The notes: generated from the sequence alone by a model not told the origin. DNA of 64,000 nucleotides from Agarophyton chilense (GCA_030374765.1 JARGXX010000129.1:372001-436000), one strand, 5' to 3'. Numbered from the stretch's first letter, positions 11,124-22,152 are shown. Numbers and translations are program-made.

Positions 11124-12488
11124 TCAATCGGCCATAGCGGTGTCTTCCACTTTTCTAGATACGTTTCCCTCCGTCTCGCTCATGTGGTGCTTTCTCATAG
11201 CAAGCTCGGGGAGTGTGGGCCCTCTAGACATCATTTGAATACGTCTCTCCTGCTGGTTGAAGCAAAGGTCCTTCATAGCGTGTGGCGGCAACGTCTTGCC
11301 TCCTACGGCAACGGCGGCCGCATTGCGCTGGTGATCCATAGCGGCTGCGAATCCCATGGCCTGGCTCTCGAGCTCGTACCCATGGCCGGTGCCAAAGAGC
11401 TCATCCCTCTTCTCCGGGTGATAAAACAGGATTTCCTCGAGCAATTCGCGTCGAATATAAAGCAAACTATCCTTGTCCGAGATGTTGAGACGCTTCTCAA
11501 AGTCGAATTCCTTTTCACTGAGCGGGTGCGGTCTGGGGCCAAAGCCAAGCGGATCTCTCCACTCCTTGAAGTAGTCGGACATGAGAGCGTCGTAGGCGGA
11601 GAGTCGCTTGTCCGGGTCGAACTGGAGCATGCCCTCGATGAGGGGGAGGGCCTGCGGGTCGGTAGCGTCCGGGAAGATGGCGAGGATGTCGGCGGCAGCC
11701 TGTCGGGGGGCGGTTCTGAGAAAGTGCTGAGTCTTTTGGCTGCGCAGCTTGCGAATGGAGTCCGGGGTCGGGGTCCCGGTGAACTCGGTGATCTGGCGCA
11801 GCTGGTCAAACTCGTCGGAGCCCGGAAAGAGCGGGCGTCTGAGGAGCATCTCGGCGAAGATGCAACCGGCTGACCACACGTCGATGGCGGGGCCGTAGTT
11901 ATTTGCCTGGGGCATGATGAGCTCCGGGGCGCGATACCAGCGGGTGGCGACGTAGTCGGTCCACAGCACCATGTCAGAGTCATTTTCGGCGCGAAAGACG
12001 GCGCGCGCCAGTCCAAAGTCGCAAATCTTGAGGTTACAACGGCTGTCGACAAGGATGTTGGAGGGCTTGAGGTCGCGGTGCAAGACGCCGGCGGTGTGCA
12101 GGTACTGGATGCCGCGCAGGAGCTGGAACATGAGGTACTTGATGTTGGCGGGGTTGAGCGGGGAGGAGGAGAGGATGACGCGTGACAGGTCGCAAGGCAT
12201 GAGCTCGAAGACAACGAAGGTGTCGTTGAAGCGGTCACGATCGGAGGGCACGAGGATGTCCTTTATCTCGATGACGTTGTCGTGTCCGCGCAGGAGACGG
12301 AGGAACTTGAGCTCGCGCAGAATGCGGGTGGCCATGGGGTAGGTGTCGAGCACGCGCTTGATGCGCTTGACGGCGACCTGTTGGTCGGTGACGACGTCCT
12401 GGGCCGAGGCGACGACGCCGTAGGCGCCCTCGCCGATGACCTGCGTGAGGCGGTAGCGGTTTGCCAGCAGCGGGCCTTCGTGAGCCAT
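11124..12488 (-). CDS. mitogen-activated protein kinase, TDY type
   Basis: A 454-residue Ser/Thr kinase of the MAP kinase family. The start is the ATG at 12488 (MAHEGPLLANRYR); the frame upstream is translated repeat. Visible motifs: glycine loop GEGAYG at 19-24, ATP-binding Lys41, HRDLKPSN at 138-145, DFG at 157-159, and the activation loop TDY at 177-179 followed by VATRWYRAPE. TDY in place of TEY is the pattern of plant group D and several algal MAPKs. The kinase domain ends near residue 325 and a C-terminal tail of about 130 residues follows, again as in the TDY class. It would be phosphorylated on Thr177 and Tyr179 by an upstream MAP2K; pathway and substrates cannot be read here. It is the last of five minus-strand genes in tandem. 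Confidence 0.93.
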   Translation of the reverse strand: MAHEGPLLANRYRLTQVIGEGAYGVVASAQDVVTDQQVAVKRIKRVLDTYPMATRILRELKFLRLLRGHDNVIEIKDILVPSDRDRFNDTFVVFELMPCDLSRVILSSSPLNPANIKYLMFQLLRGIQYLHTAGVLHRDLKPSNILVDSRCNLKICDFGLARAVFRAENDSDMVLWTDYVATRWYRAPELIMPQANNYGPAIDVWSAGCIFAEMLLRRPLFPGSDEFDQLRQITEFTGTPTPDSIRKLRSQKTQHFLRTAPRQAAADILAIFPDATDPQALPLIEGMLQFDPDKRLSAYDALMSDYFKEWRDPLGFGPRPHPLSEKEFDFEKRLNISDKDSLLYIRRELLEEILFYHPEKRDELFGTGHGYELESQAMGFAAAMDHQRNAAAVAVGGKTLPPHAMKDLCFNQQERRIQMMSRGPTLPELAMRKHHMSETEGNVSRKVEDTAMAD

Positions 12489-12605
12489 GGTAGAAAGGAG
12501 GGCGGTAGAAAGGAGGGCGGTAGAAAAGAGGGCGGTAGAAAGGAGGGCGGTAGAAAGGAGGGCGGAAGAAGGAGGGCGGAAGAAGGAGGGCGGAAAAAGA
12601 AGGGA
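12486..12605. repeat. 15-bp tandem repeat in the MAP kinase 5' leader
   Basis: Five or so copies of GTAGAAAGGAGGGCG, then two or three 14-bp variants (GAAGAAGGAGGGCG), abut the start codon. In the mRNA sense they are pyrimidine-rich (CGCCCTCCTTTCTAC). The array keeps a frame open upstream of the ATG, which explains an apparent N-terminal extension. Confidence 0.85.
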
Positions 12606-13040
12606 GGAAAACGAATGGGGGAATTGAGGGACTGGGAAGGAGTGAGGAGGGGATAAACAAGAGAAAGACGGAGCGCATGCAATGGTGTAACTATGTTTGG
12701 AGTGCAAACTTTGGACGTGTTGACTGCGTTGGGCGAGGAGGGGCGGGCGAGAGAGCGAGCATAAAGCGGCAGCAAGAGCAGCAACGCAAGCCGCCGTGGC
12801 GCCCAACAGTGCGTATATACAAATATGTTATATGTATATGTATACATACCAAGGGTATGTGCGTGCGCGTGCGCCCACGCAGCGCAAATTCGGCCACACC
12901 ATCGGTCCCGTAACGCATGCAGCGGCGTTGCTATGTACAGTAGTACGTGAGGCACGTGAGCGGCCGCGTGTGGCCGTGTCCAGCACCCCCACGCGTCCAG
13001 CACCCCCACGTGTACACAGCGACGACGTGGACAGCAATAA
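12606..13040. other. promoter region of the MAP kinase gene
   Basis: No gene. The stretch holds TATATGTATATGTATAC near 12,830 and two copies of a GTCCAGCACCCCCACG unit near 12,979-13,010. It lies between the MAP kinase 5' end and the stop codon of the zinc-ribbon gene. Confidence 0.4.
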
Positions 13041-13618
13041 TCAAAGCAAGCGCGTGGCGGGCGGCAGCGCGCGCGCGGCACGCGCAGCGCGCACGGCTTC
13101 GCACGCTTCGCGCATGGCGGCCAGACAGGCGCGCACGGCGTCGACGTCGCGCATGTCGCGCAACGCGCCGCGCAACGAGCATAGCGCGCGCGCCGCCGCC
13201 ACCTCGGCGAGACGTAGCTCGTCGTCCACGCACACGTTATCGCGCGTGGCGTCGTCGCGCCGCGCCGTCAGCGGCGCCCCACCTCCGCTGCTCGTCGCGG
13301 CGGCGGCGGCCGCAGCCGCGGCGGCGGCCGCGGCAGCTGCTGCGGCCGCGGCTGCGCTGCTGGTGGTGGTGGTGGCGGTGGTGGTGGTTGTGGCGGCGTC
13401 GGCGTCGGCGTCGCGCGCCGCGCCGCGCAGCCGGGCGCGGCGGAGCGCGGCGTCGTTGCGCTGGTCGGCCGCGCGCGGCACGTGAACGAGAGAAGTGTGC
13501 AGCGCGGCGGGCGCGGCGCGCGTGGCATCGACGCGACTGACGCTGAGCTCACGACTGGCGCGACGCAGAATGGCCGCCGAATCCTCGGGCTGCTCGTCGT
13601 CGTGCGACGCCGCGCGCC

Positions 13619-13649
<31 letters not shown>

Positions 13650-14363
13650 TTGCTGATCATCGGTTCGCTGCGCGCCACACACGACGCACAACACGCCATG
13701 ACCGCGCGGCTCGCGTAACAGCGGCGTGGCGCACGCGTCGCACGCGCTGTCCAACATGGTGTAGCCTTGCAGCAGCTTGTCGCCCAGCTGCGTCGACGCC
13801 GCGTCGCCGTTGGGCGCGCGAGGCGCGGCGCGCGGCGCGGAGGAAGGGGCGGACGGCGCGGGCGGAGCGGGCAGCGCCAACGGACGCGACGGCGACGCAA
13901 GCACGTCGGCGCGACAGTTGCAACACACCACACGTCCCTGTCGCGAGCGCGCGAGCGGCATATTACAGCTGGCGCGCGGGCAAGTCTCCGCGACTGCACA
14001 AAACACGTTAGCAAGTGTGATGACGACACACGATGGTGACCACGTTGCGTTTGCGAACGCGCACGCGCGCGCGAAAGACGCGAATGACTTACGCATGGTC
14101 CAGCCGTCCAACAACAGTCGTGACAAGCGTTGCACGCCCGCGTCGGACTGTCCGTCCGCGGCGGCGTCGGCGTCCATGCGCGGCGCGGAAGGCGACGCGG
14201 GCGCAGGGGCGGGGGCGGGGGCGGGCGTCGTGGCTGAGGTGGAGGGGGGAGAGCGCGAGCGAGAGCGATCGCGGAGGCGATCGCGACGCGGCGGAAGATC
14301 TGGCGACGCGGCGGACGACGAAGAAGCAACGGGCGCGGCGCTGGGCTGCTTGAACACGACCAT
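13041..14363 (-). CDS. double zinc-ribbon protein, ZNRD2/SSSCA1 family, two exons
   Basis: The start is the ATG at 14363 (MVVFKQPSAAP). A 99-nt intron (14092-13994, GTAAGT..TGTGCAG) gives about 407 residues. Splicing creates GWTMLAETCP, the signature of the ZNRD2/SSSCA1 (UPF0148) family, at about residues 87-96. The first ribbon is CPRASC...CCNC. A second copy of the module, GYTMLDSACDAC...CVVC, lies near residues 165-200. One ribbon is the norm for the human protein; two in tandem is unusual. The N-terminus is Ser/Arg-rich and disordered. A Gln run of 11 and an Ala run of about 22 separate the ribbons from a C-terminal helical region. Members bind zinc, but their cell role is poorly known (the human one binds tankyrase). 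The intron is free of stops and in frame, so retention would still give an open message. Confidence 0.8.
13994..14092 (-). other. 99-nt in-frame intron
   Basis: The donor is ATGC|GTAAGT and the acceptor TTTTGTGCAG|TCGC. It is supported because joining the exons rebuilds the conserved MLAETCP of the family. The length is a multiple of three with no stop codon. Confidence 0.85.
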
Positions 14364-14659
14364 TGTGGCGCACACGCTCGAGGCGAAGCGCGCAGCGCGT
14401 CGGCGGACGACGATGGGCCACGCGCAGGCAGCGGAAACGAACGCCCTTGACGCGTTGGCGGCACCAATTTGCAATTGACTCGACGCGTGCGTAATTGCAT
14501 GCCGCGGCGCGCGCGCAACTCTCAACAACAAAGCCAAAAAACGGGCGGCGCGCTGGCGCCTTTATTGGTGGTGCAGCCTGGTGGCTACCTTGGTTACGCT
14601 TGGTGCCTTTGGTAACACACCACACGCAGTCGGCGGCCGAGGCGGCGGCCTTGTCATCG

Positions 14660-14899
14660 TCAGTCGTCATCGTCGTCATCGTCGGCGCGCGGCGGCAGCG
14701 CGGCGCACACCTCCGGCCACGACTTGCCGCGGTTGAGCGACGCCCACAGCGAGTCGGTGGCACCAAAGTAGAGGTGCGTGGAGACGTACCCTCCGGCCAA
14801 CAGCGCCGTCACGTACACCGAGTTGCGTCTCATCAGCACATTGTACACCGTGGCGCGCAGCGCCGCCATGCCGCTCGTCGCCGCCTCTCGCGCCGCCAT
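14660..14899 (-). CDS. QCR9: cytochrome bc1 complex subunit 9 (QCR9/UQCR10)
   Basis: A 79-residue protein with the QCR9 pattern: TVYNVLMRRNSVYV, then a membrane span LLAGGYVSTHLYFGATDSLW, then NRGKSW. This tiny subunit of mitochondrial complex III spans the inner membrane once, with its N-terminus on the matrix side, and helps hold cytochrome c1 and the Rieske protein in place. Length matches the family (about 60-70) apart from an acidic tail of seven Asp residues, coded by GTC/ATC-rich repeats on the plus strand. It has one exon and starts with an ATG. It lies 297 nt after the zinc-ribbon gene start and 250 nt before the AUR1-like stop. Confidence 0.88.
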   Translation of the reverse strand: MAAREAATSGMAALRATVYNVLMRRNSVYVTALLAGGYVSTHLYFGATDSLWASLNRGKSWPEVCAALPPRADDDDDDD

Positions 14900-15148
14900 C
14901 GTAGCAACCCAAAAGCGCCCAACACGACCGTCGTCAAGCCGTACGCGAGCGCACCGTCGCGATCATCGCGCTCTTTCGCGCGCGCCCCCCAGCGCTAATT
15001 ATCGGCAGCGCGCTGCAGTCGCAGTGGCAGTCGAAGCGCCACCGCTCACACGCGTACATCGTGTACAGCAGTGACACGCGCGAAGCGCGTACAACAGGCA
15101 CACGCGTGCCACGCACACAAAGCGCTACGCGCTACTGCTAGTAGACAG

Positions 15149-15244
15149 CTAGCACGGAGCCATCATGGGCAGCTGCACACTGCGGGGCCACCGCTTGCGC
15201 TCGTTGTAGCCGTCGGCGTCGGCCACCAGACACTCCTCGTCAAA

Positions 15245-15275
<31 letters not shown>

Positions 15276-16222
15276 GCGTTGTCGTCGTCGTTTTGAGCGC
15301 GCAGATGGCCTTCGCCGTTACCGAAAACTTTGCGCGCGCGTACGCGACGTTCCACCATGAGCGATGCCGCCAGCGACAGCTCGGCGAACAGCGCGCCGCC
15401 CAGCAGATCGGCTGCGTAGTGGTGACGCAGATAGATGGCTGCCCACCACACCAGCCCCACGTACATCCAAATCAGCGTCGACGCCACGCGTCCTCGCGAC
15501 GATGCGCGCCCATATCCCACGGGGAAGCGCGCAATCAGGTAGGGCCACGCTGCATGTAGCGAAGGCCATGCGCCAAACACCACCTTCCCCCCCTTGGCGT
15601 ACATGTTATGAAACAGATTCATGCTCAAACGCTCGTCCACGCGCGCCAGCACGGCTGGATCTCCCTTCATGGAGTAATTGGCCGCGCGCACTCCGTGCTT
15701 GAGAAAGTACCACGGCGGTGCCGTGGGAAACATGAGATGTGTGCAAACCGCCGCCAAGTTCATGCATCCAAACGCGCCAACAAACGTGGGCAAGCGCGCA
15801 CGCGTCGCAGAAAACGGAAGCGAACCCGCCACATACAACAGCGGCAACGCGGGATGCAGCGTGTAGGGCGCAGCCGCTAACAAGTCCAGCGTGGAGCGTG
15901 CAGCCGGACGAGGTTCGAACCACGCGCGACTGCGTGCAAACACGCGGTCGTCCACCGCGGGTAACAGCGTCACATTGATGGGCGGGCGTCGAGCGGCAGG
16001 CATGAGCGCCACGCCGCCGGAGAAGAGCGCCAGCCACAGCACAACAGGTACGAAAGCAGCCGCCAATGCGCGCGTCCATGCCGCCGACACTCCGCAACGA
16101 CGAGCTCCGCGCCACGCGCGCCGCACCGCTACGCTCAACGCGCCTCTTATCATTGCGCCGCGCCGCCGCCTGCTGCGCCACCGCGCCGTTGTTGCCGTCG
16201 CGCGTCCCTCCTCCTCCGCCAT
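15149..16222 (-). CDS. PAP2-superfamily membrane enzyme, AUR1 (inositol phosphorylceramide synthase)-like
   Basis: About 357 residues from the first in-frame ATG (16222, MAEEEG). The active-site motifs of the AUR1/PAP2_3 group are present: FPTAPPW at 165-171, SLHAAWP at 221-227 (His223) and YLRHHYAAD at 264-272 (His268, Asp272). Membrane spans are visible at about 52-75, 120-135, 150-165, 245-263 and 272-290. The acid-rich C-tail has a run of about ten Asp. Family members move a phosphoryl head group between lipids in the Golgi, for example phosphoinositol to ceramide; a lipid phosphatase is the other option. Which substrate applies here cannot be told. There is one exon, in the tandem minus-strand cluster. 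Confidence 0.78.
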
Positions 16223-16507
16223 ATCGTTCGTTACTACTACACCTTTTTTCCCAACGTGGCTGCCGCACTGCCGCCGTTCAAACCGCTTCGTGGCGCTTCT
16301 ACTGTAAGCGTTTGCGGCCCAAAGCGCACGCCGTGCCCTGCTGTGCTCTCTGCAAGCAATTGCCACTGTAAGCAACACAACAAGCGCCAATGGCGCACTG
16401 CGTCGTGTGTGTCATCGCTGCAGTGCCACGCCAACAATGCGGTGCCAATCCACCAATCTCCAGCGCGTCTTCTTCCCCAAACACGTTTGTGTCCGTTGTC
16501 GTTGCCT

Positions 16508-17431
16508 TTATTCTGCTCTTCCGCGCTGCTCACTGCCTAAAACGCCCTCCTCCAGCGCGCTGTCGTCCGATACGCCGTCTTCATCGGCCTCGGCCTCGTC
16601 CTCGTCGTCCTTCTTGTACTGCTTGCCCGCGCCCTGCTTCTCCACCAGCGCCTCCTTGCGTCGCGCCGCCCGCGCCGCCCACCAAGTCGCCCCGTACAGC
16701 AGCGCGCCCAGCGCCACCACGCCCACCACGCCGCCCGCCACACGCCCGCCATCAACGCCACCATCGCCGCTGCCACCGCCCGCGTCCATAGCCACCACGT
16801 CCACGCTCAGTCGTTTGTTCGGCGCCTCAGTCCACCCGTTAAACGCGCACACCCGACCATCGCTCTCCTCTACCACCACCACCAACGCGCCATCGCGCGC
16901 CGTCACTTCATTAGCGCCCACGCGCACCGTACCGTCGCGCCGCCCGCGCACAAACAATATGCGTGACACCACGCGCGCTCCGCACGTCACCGTCGCCGCC
17001 GTCTCACCGGCGCGCGCCTCCGCCCACGCCACACTTCCCCCTCCAAACGTATCCTGTGCATCGCGTGCGGCGCGTCGTAAAACGCCGTCCGCCCAGTCCG
17101 GCTCGCCGCCGCCGCTGGCCACTAGCACGCGCGCGTCCGCCACGCCGCCCCACTTCGAGCATCGCACGCCGTCGTAGAACCAGAACTGCGGCGCCAGTGC
17201 CGCCATGCCGCGCTCATATCCCTGTTGCTCAATCTCCTGCACGTCCTTTCCCAGTGCACGCGCGCATCCTTCCGATGACGCCTCCGCCACCGCCGTGGTC
17301 AGAAACGGCCAGTACAGGTGCGCTGCGGAGAACGCTGCGTGCGCCTGCGCCCACATCAGCGCAATTCCCACCGCCAGTAGTAGAAACACCCTTTGCATCT
17401 TCTCCAGCTCTGCCGCCGCGCTCGACCGCAT
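16508..17431 (-). CDS. type I membrane protein with signal peptide, function unknown
   Basis: A 307-residue protein of no family I recognise. A signal peptide fits best from the second Met (17398, MQRVFLLLAVGIALMWAQAHA), which would give 296 residues; the upstream ATG adds 11. A lumenal part of about 200 residues holds four or more Cys (GCAR, VRCSKW, VTCGAR, VCAFNG) and a WFYDGVRCSKWGG stretch. One membrane span (VAGGVVGVVALGALLYGA) is followed by a basic stop-transfer and an acidic cytoplasmic tail. The layout suggests a secretory-pathway receptor or ER membrane protein; that is only inference. The Myb gene diverges 950 bp away. Confidence 0.65.
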   Translation of the reverse strand: MRSSAAAELEKMQRVFLLLAVGIALMWAQAHAAFSAAHLYWPFLTTAVAEASSEGCARALGKDVQEIEQQGYERGMAALAPQFWFYDGVRCSKWGGVADARVLVASGGGEPDWADGVLRRAARDAQDTFGGGSVAWAEARAGETAATVTCGARVVSRILFVRGRRDGTVRVGANEVTARDGALVVVVEESDGRVCAFNGWTEAPNKRLSVDVVAMDAGGGSGDGGVDGGRVAGGVVGVVALGALLYGATWWAARAARRKEALVEKQGAGKQYKKDDEDEAEADEDGVSDDSALEEGVLGSEQRGRAE

Positions 17432-18382
17432 GCGCCGTCAGACGCGCCATGCGCCTTAACCAACCCCCCCAACGCCTCCGCCCCAACGCGGCGGTTCCAC
17501 CACACCGCCACGCCACCGCCCCGCGACGCAGTCGCGCCCTCGCGTCATGGCGGCACTGCATCCATGGCGCCAAGGCGCCCGCGCACGCGCGCAGCGCGAT
17601 GGGGCCGCGCCTCGCAAAGGGCGCGCGCCATCAATGAGAGAGCGCGCGCGCTGCCATTGAGATGTGCAGTACAGCCACGTCACGTCACGTCACGTCACGT
17701 GGGCGCCGAGCACAAGCCGCTCTGTAAGCCGCGGCCTCGACGCGCCGCACACGTGTGGCGCGCCGCGCGTGGCGCTTTTGAAGGAGCGCCGCGCATCATC
17801 GCGGCTTGAAACGCGCCGCCGCTGGTTTGAATTTTCAAACCGAGCAGTTCAAAATGGCGTGCCAGCTCCCACGGCGTTCGAGACACACCCCCCAGTCCCC
17901 AGCCGCTGCTGCCCCTCTGCGTGCGCATCCTCCTTGCCTCCTCCTTCTTCTCGTCTCCACACGCCAGTGTACCCCGCTGCGCCGTCGTTGAGCCTTGAAC
18001 CCCCGACACCATCCTTCCCACTTCCTATCCGCCCGTCCCCTTCTATCCGTTGCAGCCCCCTTCCCTTCACCCCCTCCCACCCCCTGCTCTACCCCCACCC
18101 CCTGCTCTACCCCCACCCCTTCCTCTCCACCACCCCATCATCTTCGCGCCCTCCCCCAAGCTGTTCTCTCAGCCATGCAAGCCTGCCTTTCTTCTCTACA
18201 TCCGCTCTGTTTCTAGTACTCTCAGACATACTCATTTCGCTAGATATCCCACCGCCCCTCCAACATTCACCCCCTTCGCCCCCCGGCCCCCAACCCCCTG
18301 GCAACCCCCAAACCTGGCTTGCTGTCTGCTCCCCTACCCCCATCCGCCGCCGACGGGCTCGCACCCTCCCCTGCTCTCAACC
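17432..18382. promoter_or_regulatory. divergent promoter region with ACGT repeats
   Basis: This 950-bp region feeds the membrane-protein gene to the left and the Myb gene to the right. At 17,676-17,703 CACGT cores recur every five bases (CACGTCACGTCACGT...) and end in a CACGTG G-box. ACGT cores are bZIP and bHLH sites. The last 450 bp are C-rich and TC-rich, with copies of CCCCCTGCTCTACC near 18,085-18,115, probably the 5' leader. Confidence 0.45.
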
Positions 18383-21226
18383 ATGGAGCATCACCACCAT
18401 CACCAACAGCCCGCCACAATTGATCCACCCAACGATCACCAACACCGCCCCAGTCCCGCCCGCAATCCGCCCCCCCAACCGCAAGCCTCCGCCCCACCCC
18501 CCAATTTCATCCCTTCTGTCGACATTCACAACATCCCGCATACATCGCATATGCATCATCAACCCCCACCCCCACACCACCACACAGTCTCCCAAACATC
18601 CCACCCGCCCACCTCCTTTTCGTTCCCGATGCCCGTCAACGTTCATTCAGCCTACCTTTTCCCCACCGACGACATCTACTCCAAAGAAGATCCCAGCCTG
18701 TTCGCCCATATGCCCCCACCCCCGAAGGAAGTCGACTCTTTTCTCATTTCCCCGTCCAAGCTAATATCAGCCCCGTCCCCGCAACGACCCGCCGGTCCCC
18801 CGATTCTTCCGCATCCGTTCACACACTCTGCCCCCCCCGTCGCCCCCACCGCCGGCGCTAGTGTCGCCAACGGAACCTTCGAGCATCCGCCCACCCCAGA
18901 GGCGCCGCCGCTGTTCGCGCAGCCCTCCTACAATCAGCAGCTCCTGTTCCGTCGCATGCAGGCCCAGCGCGCCGAGAACATGACCCGTCCCGCTCCCATC
19001 AACCCCCCGCGCAACGGCCGCAAGCGCCCGCCCAAATCGAAGGCAAAGCCTGTGCAAAAGGTGTCCACCGCGGAGGCTGTTCGCATGGTTGCCCAGATGG
19101 ACCGTCCTCCTACACGCCGCTCCTCAAAGGGCGGCTGGACGCGCGATGAGGATGATATGCTGCGCGTCGTCGTCATGGAACACAGCGAGAAGAATTGGAA
19201 GGATATTGCCAAGGCGCTCAATGCCTCCTTCCCTGGCAGTAGTCGCAACGATGTGCAATGCCTGCATCGTTGGCAAAAAGTGCTGCAGCCAGGTCTCAAA
19301 AAGGGGCCGTGGACGCAACATGAGGATGACACCATTACTCGGCTGGTAGCAGCCCTTGGCGCCAACAAATGGAGCGTCATTGCCAAACAGCTGCCCGGTC
19401 GCATCGGAAAGCAATGTCGGGAGCGCTGGTTCAACCACCTAAACCCTGAGATCAACAAGGACCCTTGGACAGAAAAGGAGGAGCGCATACTTCGCGAAGC
19501 ACACTCTCGAATCGGAAACAAATGGGCTGTGATTGCCAAGTATCTGCCCGGGCGGACGGACAATGCAATCAAAAATCACTACAACGCAACGCAACGAAGG
19601 GCCGCAACGCGCAAACAGGGTCGCAAAGGAAAATCCAAAGCCTCGACTCATACTTCATCTGACAGTAATAGTTTTGTGTCGAGTGCATCGGCAGCACAAA
19701 ACAAGACCGAACCCTCGCAAGCTCCAGTTCAAAACAACCCACGCTCCACTCCAGTCCCAATTCGCCCAGCGGTACAGCCGCCACCTTCTTCAAACCCAGC
19801 GCAAGCCTTGAACGTGGCATCATTGTCGACAGTGACCACTAGAGATGACACGAGCTCAGTCCGGCCGCCTGAGAGCAAGCCCGATGTCAGCAAATTGGTC
19901 ACCCCACCCTCCGCCGCGAGTGTGCTTAAAGACATCACAAACACTCCCGGGGAACCGTCTGATACCATTGAGGAGCAGCAATCGTCGAAGAGAAAGCTGT
20001 CCCCGTCCCCGACATCAAAATGCAGTCCGGATAGATTGAAGAAAGCACGCCTGGATGTCATGTGCTCCCCACATCCCGGCGATTCAATCAATACTGCAGC
20101 GGCCACTTCATCGAGGTCGAGAAGTCAACATGAGGCACAGCATGCGGTTTCGATCGAAATGAAAGCGGATGCGTCGATGAATCACGAGAGTAGTGCTTCT
20201 GCCTCAGCTCGCCAAATTTGTCAGGCTGTGGCATCGAATGGTGGCGACAATGCACCTGGACATCATCCACCTATGGGCGACATCCTGATGCACACGGCCA
20301 ACGAGGGGGTTGACTCCAACTTCACAAACCATAAGACCGGGCGGCATGATCACTCAGTAGTCAACGGCGATTTTGTTGACTTCAAAATACCGGGTCTCAC
20401 TCCGCGAAAGCTGATAGGCCAGCTAGAAACTATGGACGCGGATCCGAATGCGGTAAGACACTACATTGGCCGGAGTCCCGAACCTCTGAGACACCCGAGC
20501 GATTCGTTTGCGCGTCGAACGGATTTCGAAAAGACGACTTCTGATGACGGTGAAGAGAAGGTTTTAATGACACATTGCGACTTGGGTGTGTTACCTTCCT
20601 CCGATGTGCCGCTAAAGAATGATTCTCCCTGTAATCGCACCGGTAGATCCGCGTTATTTTTCACTACCCCACCACGTAACAGTTTTCTCTCTGTTCTGCG
20701 AGAACCTAATAACATCTCGACCGAAAGCCCTTCAAACTCATTTTTGTTCCGCGCATCTGGGCTGGACGGAACGCCAGGTGTTCCAAGTATAACCCCGCTT
20801 GGTAAATCTCCGGGCTCGCTTTTCTTCAACTCATCCCCAACCAACGGGTTAGGAGCATCCGGTGGCCTTGGATCGTCACACCGCCCAGGTGGGCTTTTGA
20901 CACCCGGAGGATTATTTGGCTCAACGCCAAGGCTACGAAGCCGGGCATTGGGAGGACCTCTTCCCTCCCCATTTGATTCTAACTTTATTAGAGAAACACC
21001 GCGTGGAAAGGAAAACGAAGAGAACGGATTTCCTCTGTCGACACCACAAGGTTTGAAGACCCCAACGCCTCGCCAGCTGTTGTGGTCCACTCCGCAGCAC
21101 TCATATACCGACAATGGAAGTGCATTAAGACCCCGCAATCTGAACGGCGCCATAGCTTCAAGTGCAGATCCCATTCACACTATCGACCAATTCTTAGCTC
21201 CCACCCCGGACTCTAAGCGTAGATAA
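18383..21226 (+). CDS. R1R2R3 Myb transcription factor (3R-Myb)
   Basis: A 947-residue protein from the first in-frame ATG (context CAACCATGG). Three Myb repeats follow one another: R1 about 249-302 ([11 protein letters not shown]...W...W), R2 about 305-355 ([13 protein letters not shown]...[26 protein letters not shown]), R3 about 357-407 ([12 protein letters not shown]...[24 protein letters not shown]). R2 and R3 match the animal c-Myb and plant 3R-Myb class, which bind AACNG and control G2/M genes. The N-terminal 240 residues are Pro/His-rich and disordered. The C-terminal 540 are Ser/Pro-rich with many SP/TP sites ([21 protein letters not shown]), suited to cyclin-dependent kinase control as in 3R-Mybs. 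One exon, no membrane segment. The DNA-binding role is secure; the cell-cycle role is inferred from family. Confidence 0.93.
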   Translation: MEHHHHHQQPATIDPPNDHQHRPSPARNPPPQPQASAPPPNFIPSVDIHNIPHTSHMHHQPPPPHHHTVSQTSHPPTSFSFPMPVNVHSAYLFPTDDIYSKEDPSLFAHMPPPPKEVDSFLISPSKLISAPSPQRPAGPPILPHPFTHSAPPVAPTAGASVANGTFEHPPTPEAPPLFAQPSYNQQLLFRRMQAQRAENMTRPAPINPPRNGRKRPPKSKAKPVQKVSTAEAVRMVAQMDRPPTRRSSKGGWTRDEDDMLRVVVMEHSEKNWKDIAKALNASFPGSSRNDVQCLHRWQKVLQPGLKKGPWTQHEDDTITRLVAALGANKWSVIAKQLPGRIGKQCRERWFNHLNPEINKDPWTEKEERILREAHSRIGNKWAVIAKYLPGRTDNAIKNHYNATQRRAATRKQGRKGKSKASTHTSSDSNSFVSSASAAQNKTEPSQAPVQNNPRSTPVPIRPAVQPPPSSNPAQALNVASLSTVTTRDDTSSVRPPESKPDVSKLVTPPSAASVLKDITNTPGEPSDTIEEQQSSKRKLSPSPTSKCSPDRLKKARLDVMCSPHPGDSINTAAATSSRSRSQHEAQHAVSIEMKADASMNHESSASASARQICQAVASNGGDNAPGHHPPMGDILMHTANEGVDSNFTNHKTGRHDHSVVNGDFVDFKIPGLTPRKLIGQLETMDADPNAVRHYIGRSPEPLRHPSDSFARRTDFEKTTSDDGEEKVLMTHCDLGVLPSSDVPLKNDSPCNRTGRSALFFTTPPRNSFLSVLREPNNISTESPSNSFLFRASGLDGTPGVPSITPLGKSPGSLFFNSSPTNGLGASGGLGSSHRPGGLLTPGGLFGSTPRLRSRALGGPLPSPFDSNFIRETPRGKENEENGFPLSTPQGLKTPTPRQLLWSTPQHSYTDNGSALRPRNLNGAIASSADPIHTIDQFLAPTPDSKRR

Positions 21227-22152
21227 TTAGAGACCTTGGCAGAGGATGCCGCCTGACTTGTTTTACTATTCCCGTCGTCATTCAGCAAAAGTAGCTTATT
21301 AGGTCTTGTGTATAAATCGTCTTCACATCTTCGCTTAGTCTTGTCGAGGGTTCCCCTGTCAACAACCTAGATAGGTAAAATTAAATTGAGTTGCACCGAC
21401 TGACTGTCTCGTTCGTGTTTAAAAGACGTAAGTGGGGGAATACCAAGTCATTTTCGATTCACAGACATGGTAAACATGACCCCAAGCAAAATTGAAACGC
21501 TAGATTCTTGCGGCAAATCACTTGCTTCAAAGCATCTTGCATATCTAGTGACATAGTAGCATTCCTGTGCACTACTCAAACTCCAGGAATAACGTACAGG
21601 ATTGCGAGGCTCAAACTGAACTATATTTTCTCTTGTGGAAATATGGTCACCAGGAAGCTATAATGCATTCCAGAATGTAAACGAAACATGTTTTAGAACT
21701 GTAAGAAATCAATTTGCTGTGTAATATGGTCTACCCAAGGGTATAGCTCCCCTTGACGGGTTTGTTTTCACGGCACCGTCATCGAGAGATGGCACGGGGC
21801 TAAGATACTTTCGTGACACAAGTTTACTACACAAACGAATCAATTGATGGTCGTCAATAGAGAATATATTGTTTATTATTAATAAATTCTATGATGCGAA
21901 ACCAAGATGACTGACACACTGGTGACCAGCTTGATCGGCTTAGTCTGATCCGCGCTCTTCGTTGTTGTACTCTAGCATCACAATCGTAAACAGCTTATGC
22001 CAAGAGAAGCTTGAGGAATCATACAAGTCCTCCGTCGTAACACAATAAGATTTCCTTATCACGTTCCTTATCACGTTTTGGCATCACACCAACCTTTCTC
22101 GAGGCGCTTTCCTCAATTGCGGGCCCCTTTGTGCATTCCTAATTTCATTGGG
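21227..22152. other. intergenic between Myb and COQ9
   Basis: 926 bp without a gene. It includes the 3' UTR of the Myb gene and the COQ9 promoter. AT-rich short motifs only; I see no repeat or RNA gene. Confidence 0.4.

Noticed and set aside
12796-13540. Ala/Arg-rich plus-strand frames over the zinc-ribbon gene
   Set aside because: GC-rich shadow frames of the minus-strand coding sequence.
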